64,000 nt of DNA from Caprella mutica (Eukaryota; Arthropoda; Malacostraca; Amphipoda; Caprellidae). Both the position numbers and the translations under genes were made by a program. Positions 56,947 through 64,000 of the stretch are shown here, piece after piece; positions within the stretch are counted from its first letter, which is position 1; each line of letters begins with the position of its first letter. The DNA lies in assembly GCA_947561585.1 (NCBI GenBank), contig CANNZV010000865.1:124001-188000 (forward strand). Reading direction: 5' to 3'. The notes under the pieces are model-generated. The model did no database searches, was not told where the DNA came from, and saw nothing but the letters and a program-made list of their open reading frames with translations.

Positions 56947-57084
56947 AGTTATTGGTGTGGTACTACTTTAAATGTGTACAGTTATAATACACAGTACCTA
57001 ATCAGATTCACAGTCGATTAATATCTCGAGAACAGAGCTATAACTGATCAATCGCAATGTTAATAGGGGACAATTTATAAGCTA

Positions 57085-57349
57085 AAGGGCCGTACACACG
57101 AAGGGTTTTTTAAGTCTTTCCACCAGACTTTTTGCTAAGCTCCTCCTACTTTTCTCACGAGAATATAAGAAAAAACACTATAATTATTATTTATTTCAGT
57201 TGGTATCAATGATGCCAGCAGGTACCATGGATACCTATAGAAATAAATTATAATATCGTTTTTTCTTATATTCTCGTGAGGAAAGTAGGAGGAGCTTTGC
57301 AAAAAATCTGGTGGAAACACTTAAAAACCCTTCGTGTGTACGGCTCTTA
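57085..57349. repeat. Long palindromic element, ~265 bp
   Basis: AGGGCCGTACACACGAAGGG at the left pairs with CCCTTCGTGTGTACGGCTCT at the right; the arms continue through AAGCTCCTCCTACTTT and TCACGAGAATATAAGAAAAA to a GGTATC.ATGATGCC centre. The pairing is nearly complete, so the whole element is a hairpin. The minus-strand frames here read the palindrome. Confidence 0.9.
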
Positions 57350-57848
57350 ACTGAGGACTGGGAGAGTGAAAATTTTACACAGAAATCACTTGCGATTGTT
57401 ATAATTAAAAACAATATGGGAATATGGAAAAAGAACTGTTTTTTTTGTATAGTGAGCACATTAAATTTAAACTAGGCCATAATTGAACACGAGGAACTAG
57501 GTACTTTAAACTAGTTAGGTACCGCCACACCTCCTCGATTGACTACTAACAGTACAATGCGGCCCTTGATTTAATGTTGCTAAATCAAACAAACAGGTTT
57601 CACATAGAAGATTAATCATTGCCACTCTATAATCTTCTATGGCCCCACCATAAACCACTCTCTGGTAGAGCATCACTGCATTATCTTTCGAGTACAGCAG
57701 TGTTTCTTAAACTTTGATTAGTTTCTTCAGAGGTTACCACTAAAATAATTTCATCACCTATACTGCAAGTTTCTTGGAATGAAAGAATAAATAATATTGT
57801 TAATTTTATAAATGAAGTACCAGATCATGAACTATAAGTAGTAACACT

Positions 57849-58019
57849 GGGTGACATACCCCGGCGTTTCTGACTGACGTTGAAAGCGCCATAAAAGCGC
57901 TTGTGTGACACCCCCCTCGCTATTAACATGGATGTATATGGAATGCGTTGAACAATAATTTCCTAGGCGTAAACGCTGTGAAAACGTCGTGCAAAAGCGC
58001 TCGTATGACATGGCCGTTA
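57849..58019. repeat. Terminal-inverted-repeat element (GGGCNATGNCACACGAGC type), short copy
   Basis: Begins GGGTGACATACCCCGGCGTT and ends AGCGCTCGTATGACATGGCC. The inner ATTAACATGGATGTATATGG matches the complement of part of the 56368 element. Confidence 0.65.
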
Positions 58020-58700
58020 AACTGTGAAATATAAAGTATCAAAAAAATTTAACTGACCGGTTAAATTGAACTGAGCGTGTGGGGGGATTCACCTGTTCAG
58101 TTCTCACTTCACTCTGTGAGATGAACAAGGTTCTTTGACAGATTAATATTATTTTTCAATGAGATATCAGGTCGGTAATGAAGGCAATAAAAGTTCATTC
58201 AGCAAATGAGATTTTTATTGCGTTAAGAATATTCGGGGATTAAATACGAATATGGATTACGTTTGGTAAATGCTATTACAACTCAAAGGAATATAAGTGC
58301 ACTGTTTGGTTTATTATTTAGGTATGTAGTAAAGAAACTGAAATCTCAGTTTTTGAGGACACAAAATAAGTAATACGAAGAAAGAACACTCAGTAGGTAT
58401 AAAAATAACACTCAGAGAAACTATAGCACAATGATTTGGCAAATAACATTCGATTAAAGTATTCACAACATGAAATGAGTAACCCTTCTAGAACTTATTT
58501 ACTATCACTTGCCAAAGATATTATTTAATATTATAGGATGGTCATTGATTATGTGATCCTATATAAATAGTTTTTGATATTTTTTTAGTTCATTGTTAGT
58601 TTAGTTTCATTAGAAATTGTTACTGCTTAGCATACACTTTAATTTGGCACCTTCGCGTCACAAGAGCTCCAATCTAACTAACCTGCTCTACCTCAGTTTA
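58020..58700. other. Intergenic, nothing recognised
   Basis: AT-rich. No frame, repeat arm or RNA gene seen. Confidence 0.4.
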
Positions 58701-59040
58701 TTCATACTAAACAAATAGAGAAGTATATCAAGTACAATATCGGAACATCCGAAAATATTTTGAGTGACGTCACACAAAATATTTCCCATTTGTTTTTAAA
58801 TAAAATTTGTGCTATTATTCAGTTAAATGTGCATTTTCATGGAAATTAACTTACATAAAATTGTTTTTATCACGTTTTACACTCTATTCACTTATAATAT
58901 TCAACTATAATAATACTTATAATATTTGAGAGTAATCTGTGCGACGCCATTTGTTTACATCGTTTCTGAAGAATGGATCAAGTTCACCGTCAATGAATTC
59001 GAAACTTGGCATACTTCTCTATTTATTTACTATGGGTTAA
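58701..59040. repeat. Dispersed ~340-bp element, copy 2 (reversed)
   Basis: Reverse-complement counterpart of 7394-7734, sharing TGACGTCACNCAAAATAT, CATGGAAATTAACTTA, CACGTTTTACACTCTA and TCAAGTTCACCGTCAATGAA. TIR-like ends AGAGAAGTAT / ATACTTCTCT. Confidence 0.8.
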
Positions 59041-59421
59041 CCTGTGGCATACGTTAAACAATTATATCACACGGTCTTAAGAGATTTTTGATCGTATACA
59101 AATATTAATAAAAATATATTGATTGAGTATCAATTTGGTAAGATAATATCAATTTCAATAAATGAAATAATTAAGGAATAATAGTATAATGACTTCTAGA
59201 ATGTTCTTGAATAATCTTTAAGATGCAAGATGTTGCAAGTTTAGATTTATAGCGAATGTAAGATTCATAAGATAAAAATTATTTAAATTTATTATATATT
59301 CATAAATTTATGATTATTTATAATGAGAAATCTACAGTTGTACCAAACTATACCAAATGGTAGACAATCTTTATAAAACCACCTTTATATAAATTTCGAT
59401 ATTGTAGAAAAACTTCACCTT

Positions 59422-59531
59422 CCCAGGTAGCAAGCATTATTCCTGGGATATTAAGGGAATAACCCTGGAAAGTAGGATATATTCCTGGAATATTCCCTTA
59501 ATATCCCAGGAATAAATCCTTGCTGCCTGGG
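59422..59531. repeat. 110-bp palindrome
   Basis: CCCAGGTAGCAAGCATTATT and CCTGGGATATTAAGGGAATA at the left; TATTCCCTTAATATCCCAGG and AATAAATCCTTGCTGCCTGG at the right. Nearly perfect pairing, with ends related to the 4002-4604 element. Confidence 0.9.
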
Positions 59532-59663
59532 TTGTCGCCCATATCACTTTTTTGTGGATATTTAGGCCAAACTTCAGAAGGATATGATAAATAATCCTAA
59601 GATTTACAGTTTAAGGGGATCGACCACATCAAATTTGGTGAAAATTCATATTTCTAACTTCTT

Positions 59664-60667
59664 TTGCTGAAAAAGTGTCTTTAGGTAGTGGGCTTTTTCT
59701 AGGATTCTAAAACTTCTAGGATTTTAAAACGGACTTCTATTCTTTTGAATTTTACGATTCTTTTTCACAAAATCCTCATTTTCTGAAAAACTAATGCCTA
59801 AGTTTAAAAAGTTACACGAACAAAATATGTTTTCTTTGCGAAGTTACATATACCTTGCAAATTGAAGAACAGGCAGTTCATAAATAAAAGTTTTTGAAAA
59901 GTGAGTCGACCACCTTGAGGAGGTCAACCCACTTTAAAAATTTTTTTTTTATTTTTGGACCGATCTTTCTGAAATTTGTATGGTATATTTTAACTTCATA
60001 AATAAAATAGAAACATTTTATCATTGTAACTTTTTTGATTTTGGCTTTGGTTTTCGAAAAAAAAATTAGTTTTTCAATTTTTTATAATTTTTTTTACAAA
60101 TTTCAAAAGACGAGAGAAGTGTATGAATGCATATGCTAGAATAAAAAATAAGACAGTTTTAGCATCTTTGAAACATTTCTAACAAATCTACAAAGTTTTT
60201 TTTAAATTTTCCTTCCTGTTTTTTTTTTTCGAAAAGAGAAACCAAAATTTTCGATTTTGAACTGTGATCAAAAACGAGAGTGAAAAATGAAAAAACCCTC
60301 ATTAGATTCTCTATAAATATTCCAAGGATTCCAAAACTGTCTTTGGTTTTCTTGTAGCGTGAAAACTCATTGACTTCTCGCCCCTTTTTAGGTGGAAAAT
60401 ACACAATTTAGAGGGGAGCCAAAAACATAAAATAATGAAGAAAATGTCAATATTATTGCTTTGGATGAAGTTTTAATGCTGTTTTCATGTTGCTCTGTAA
60501 TCTACATGTAATCTATATACACTTCCTAACATTCATTTTTCAAACGAAAAAAATTATGATTTTGGACCATTTGGACCCCTCTGGGGGGGGGGGGGGGGTT
60601 CTAGTGCTCGTATCCTCACAAAAATTTGGGACATGAGAGCCCACTACCTAAAGACCCTTTTTCAGCA
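59664..60667. mobile_element. ~1-kb terminal-inverted-repeat element between the two MFS genes
   Basis: TTGCTGAAAAAGTGTCTTTA followed by GGTAGTGGGCT at the left is mirrored by AGCCCACTACC and TAAAGACCCTTTTTCAGCAA at the right, about 30 bp of TIR with few mismatches. The 1-kb interior has many T- and A-runs and a run of 17 G at about 60582-60598. Short open frames occur but none shows transposase motifs. Confidence 0.8.
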
Positions 60668-60722
60668 ATACAAATAAACTTGATAAAAATCGATGGGTTG
60701 AATAGAAGGTAAAATGTGGTGT

Positions 60723-63700
60723 TTACTGTAGTTTAGACCCTCTGTCATCACCAGCATTGGTGTCTGCTGGGGTTTTCATTTCCTTTGAGTCTTTTGGTGC
60801 TGTAATTTCCGAATTATTCTCATATTTCTCTGGAAAAAAAATTATTTCACTGTAATATGCAATTTATTCAATTGCACTTTCTACTTGTATAGTTATTTAA
60901 ATTAAGTTCATTGAAGATATGTATCGATTGCTCAATCGATATACATACATGGGAGAAGAAGTTTTCTAAAGGTTTACATCACCTATATTCTTAAGTAGTA
61001 TTTTTTAGTAGGAACGTAATCAATCTTATTATATATTTAGTATCCATGTTTCGGAGTGTGTCTGTTAGAGCCATTCAATTGGTTTAATTAACTCTTATGT
61101 TGCAATGTTAACTTTAGCTTGCAATCATCTCAAAGTAAATATTACTTTCCGTATTTTCGCAACTCTTACCTTTCATGGGCGGTAGGCATCTTACGTACAG
61201 AGAATGCAGAATAAGAGTCACTACTGCTATTATTCCCCAAACCAAGAAAAGACGAGTACTGCCCAAGGAAGCAACAATCAACCCTGATAAAAGTGTGCTG
61301 ACTGCGTAACCTGGAAATAGGGACATTTTAGTGAATCATCTTATTTCAATAATCAAGAAAAGGTTTTTGTCCCAACTACCTTACTTGGAAATTTAACATT
61401 TGTTCGAGTTCTATATGGATTTAATAAGTATTACCTGAAATTGAACTTCAATTGCAGATGCTTTAAATATAGAATTCTGATAGGTGAGTTGTATTATCTA
61501 AAAGTTAGATTAAGAAATATCATATAAACGACAACATTAAAAGACAACATAATAATCTTTTTAATCATATATCCTTCAATACTATATATCACAAGTTGAA
61601 TATTTCCATATCCAGAAATAAATATATGGTAGGACCATTATATAATAGAGGGTATTCCACTTAATATTCTACATCCCCCAAACCGTTCTCAGGATATACT
61701 TACCAATGCTATCGAAGCAGACATTGGTGATGCTCTGGACTGTAATAGAGACCCCTGGGGGAGCTAGTTTCCCGGCATGCACCACAATGGCGGCATATGA
61801 AAAGCCAAAACAAGGACCAGTAAGCAGTTCAACGGCCACAGTCATCCAAACGGTACCGTACGCTCCTGAAAAATTCATAAAAACATCAATACCGAGTTAC
61901 TGAATATGCATTGGGTAGAAAGTTAATTTAAATTTAGCAGCGGTTTAACATATGCTTCGGAACCAAATGTCATATCGCTGACGTCAAAAGGAAATTAAAT
62001 ACAAGGGACTAAAAGAACCAGTCGGTAGGGAAAGTGGCTTCATGAACAAAGTCATATGCAGGAAAATATAATACCCTTCTAAATACATATCTATTTATAT
62101 TTATCAAATATCCGTTCTCATTGTCTACCTACTGTGGGACTTTAGAATTAGCTTTGGTCAGTCACATTGAAAAAAGGAATCGTATAATAATGGAATTATT
62201 TTTACTTGCCTTGAGTCCAATGAATTTTTTTCACGGAGTAATTAAAGATTTGATGATGTTTATATGAAAGTCAAGTAAAAACTTAGAACTTTTGTGGTTA
62301 GATGAGGCCTCTGAGAATTAGTTGGAGAACCCAAACTAAGGACGGAGAGAGTAACTTACAGTTAGTCGTAGTGGATTAGTCAGAGATTAGTCCTTCCACT
62401 AGCTGTACCATTTGCAATAACCATTCAAACTCTGCCGTATTGTATCTACATCGTCTGGTAATCCTTCTGCTCTAGATCAACAAATACACACAACCCCTCT
62501 GCAAATAGTCGTCATCGTTCTACCCGTCAATTAAAGAAACCATAAACCAATCCAGCATAGATCTTCATCTGGATCACTAAACGCCGTTGGTGACAAGCTC
62601 ATGAATGTAGAAAATTTACTTCGTGTAGAAAATTTACTTACCAAGGAATGTGACAAAAAGGGACACAAGTACTGGTGACTGCACCACGGATGGAAGAGGA
62701 AAATGATGAGGTGATAGTAAATGAAGCCCATGAGCCTACCTAACACAAAAACTCTAAGACCTCATAGTTGAAAAGCATAAACCTAGCACTATCCTCTAAA
62801 ATTCCAAATAGCGTTAAAAAAATAATAAACAAAAAATAATAAACATAATCTAAATTGGGCGAAAAGTTGGATGAAGCAATTTCCAATGTACGCGTCCACA
62901 CACATGAAGTAATTTGAAACACACAAATATAATTTATAAATATATTTCAGTAACCCGTCATGAAAGTCCACAATCATACCGACTCACCTACAAAGAAGAG
63001 GAGGAAAAACCTAAGAGAATACAGACTGAAGACCAGAGAGATAACTTTCTCCGCACCTATACGTTTCACTAACCACCCTGTAAAATAAAAAAACATCTAT
63101 AAATATACTTACATAAAGAGTAAATGAATTACTTTTACATTATACAAGTAAAAGCTTACCACTAAGGACCAAACAAGACACTACAGTGACACTGCGAATT
63201 AAAATCGTCATGCCTTGTATGAAAGCGAGATTCTGGATATCTGTTGTACCCGTCGCCATATCTTCTTGCAAACTGAAATTGAAGAATTTAGGTACGGATG
63301 TGAATTCCACAACTAATTATTTCACTACTAAAAAGTACGCAGGTACTCACATATACAAAAAGTTCAAAATGGCAACATCAAAGCACCCATTTATAGTTGT
63401 AAAGAAAAGGAATATAAAGAAATTTGGTTGTTTCAGTAATGGCCAAACAGTGGACCAAATCTTCTCAGGAACTTTAATTTCTGGAACCTGGAAATTATTA
63501 AAAGTACTATCTGCATATAGGTAGAAACTATATGTACTAATAATAATTGTAAGATATAAGTTCCATGTGACTCATGGGTCATTGATTTAGTTCTCATAAA
63601 ATTTTACCTTTAATTTAGACGAGATAATTGCATCAAGAGACATGACGACGAACACCATTATGAAAGCAGGTGTGTAGTTTTTAATATTAGACTCTCCTGA

Positions 63701-63792
63701 CCAGTAATCAACAAGTAATCCGCTCACTGGTCCCATCAAACCCCATCCTAGGGAACCCCACGCCCGCTGTAACCCGTAGTTACCATCGGCAC
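60723..63792 (-). CDS. MFSD6-like transporter, copy B, C-terminal seven exons (5' part outside the window)
   Basis: Tandem paralogue of copy A. Exons in the window: 63608-63792, 63351-63487, 63160-63272, 62988-63077, 61704-61865, 61170-61310, 60723-60829. The first six have exactly the lengths of copy A exons 5-10; the last is 9 bp longer and its tail has diverged (ending TNAGDDRGSKLQ in place of TNAGDGEELKLQ). All splice sites and frames are intact, so it looks functional rather than decayed. Intron stretches also align with copy A (for example CTGAAATTGA near 61437 and 51981), pointing to a fairly recent duplication that included introns. Exons equivalent to 1-4 of copy A would lie beyond 64000. 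Copy A's intron insertion at 53222 is absent here. Confidence 0.88.
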
Positions 63793-64000
63793 CTAGGAAG
63801 AAAGAAGAAAATATAGAGATAGAATAATTTTGAAGTGAAGTGGCTATTGTCGTTCACTAGAACGGAAAACAGTTTCCTTTTACCAAATTGCACATAGTCT
63901 GAATCAATGGGTTTTTTTTTTGTTGCAGTTAAAACTAAATGTTCCAATAACTCTTACACTGCCTCCAATTTCCAACCTTCTCCTACAGCCGACTAACGCT
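63793..64000 (-). other. Intron of MFS copy B running off the window
   Basis: Begins with the acceptor TTTCTTCCTAG of the exon at 63792 (minus strand). Similar to the matching intron of copy A (53773 onwards, for example GTTCACNAGAANGGAAAACAG). Confidence 0.7.

Overview
This is a window of an AT-rich animal nuclear genome, most likely an insect. All the genes are intron-split with GT-AG junctions, the encoded families are metazoan (animal haem peroxidase, RNase H2 subunit B, ELAC2-type RNase Z, MFSD6-like transporters), and intergenic and intronic DNA is packed with short inverted-repeat elements and minisatellites. Species cannot be read from the sequence. I see no bacterial or viral genes.

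Layout. 1-5000: inverted-repeat elements and a long GAGATAGTA-type minisatellite. 5148-15409 (minus): a complete 15-exon membrane-anchored haem peroxidase, 902 aa. 16-25.4 kb: gene-free and repeat-rich, with a dead mariner transposase, a 71-bp satellite (about 16 copies), a foldback element, a short minisatellite and a hAT-like element. 25.4-27.3 kb: a mosaic of short blocks bounded by CCAGTCTG/CAGACTGG. 28036-29631 (plus): a 3-exon Myb/SANT-like (zeste-type) DNA-binding protein, 326 aa, with a decapeptide repeat. 30888-35436 (minus): 7-exon ribonuclease H2 subunit B, 303 aa. 36.4 kb: a dead non-LTR retrotransposon scrap. 37095-47101 (plus): 13-exon ELAC2 (long-form tRNase Z), 831 aa, whose first intron holds a second copy of the CCAGTCTG mosaic. 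49.0-49.5 kb: a second foldback element. 50572-56089 (minus): a complete 11-exon MFSD6-like transporter, 557 aa. 60723-63792 (minus): the last seven exons of a tandem paralogue that runs off the right edge.

Every exon junction given was chosen so that reading phase is kept across all introns, and the summed lengths divide by three. ELAC2 (tRNA 3' processing) and RNase H2B (RNA:DNA hybrid removal) start divergently about 1.66 kb apart. The other neighbours have no obvious functional link.

The most unusual structure is not a gene. Three tandem arrays each start exactly at a functional gene boundary: about 47 copies of a 3' splice-site unit in a peroxidase intron, six copies of a 3' splice site in the RNase H2B gene, and a 36-bp repeat carrying the peroxidase stop-codon region. 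Two foldback elements with different subrepeats share the same terminal motif, and the CCAGTCTG-bounded mosaics carry a shared core inside otherwise unrelated blocks.
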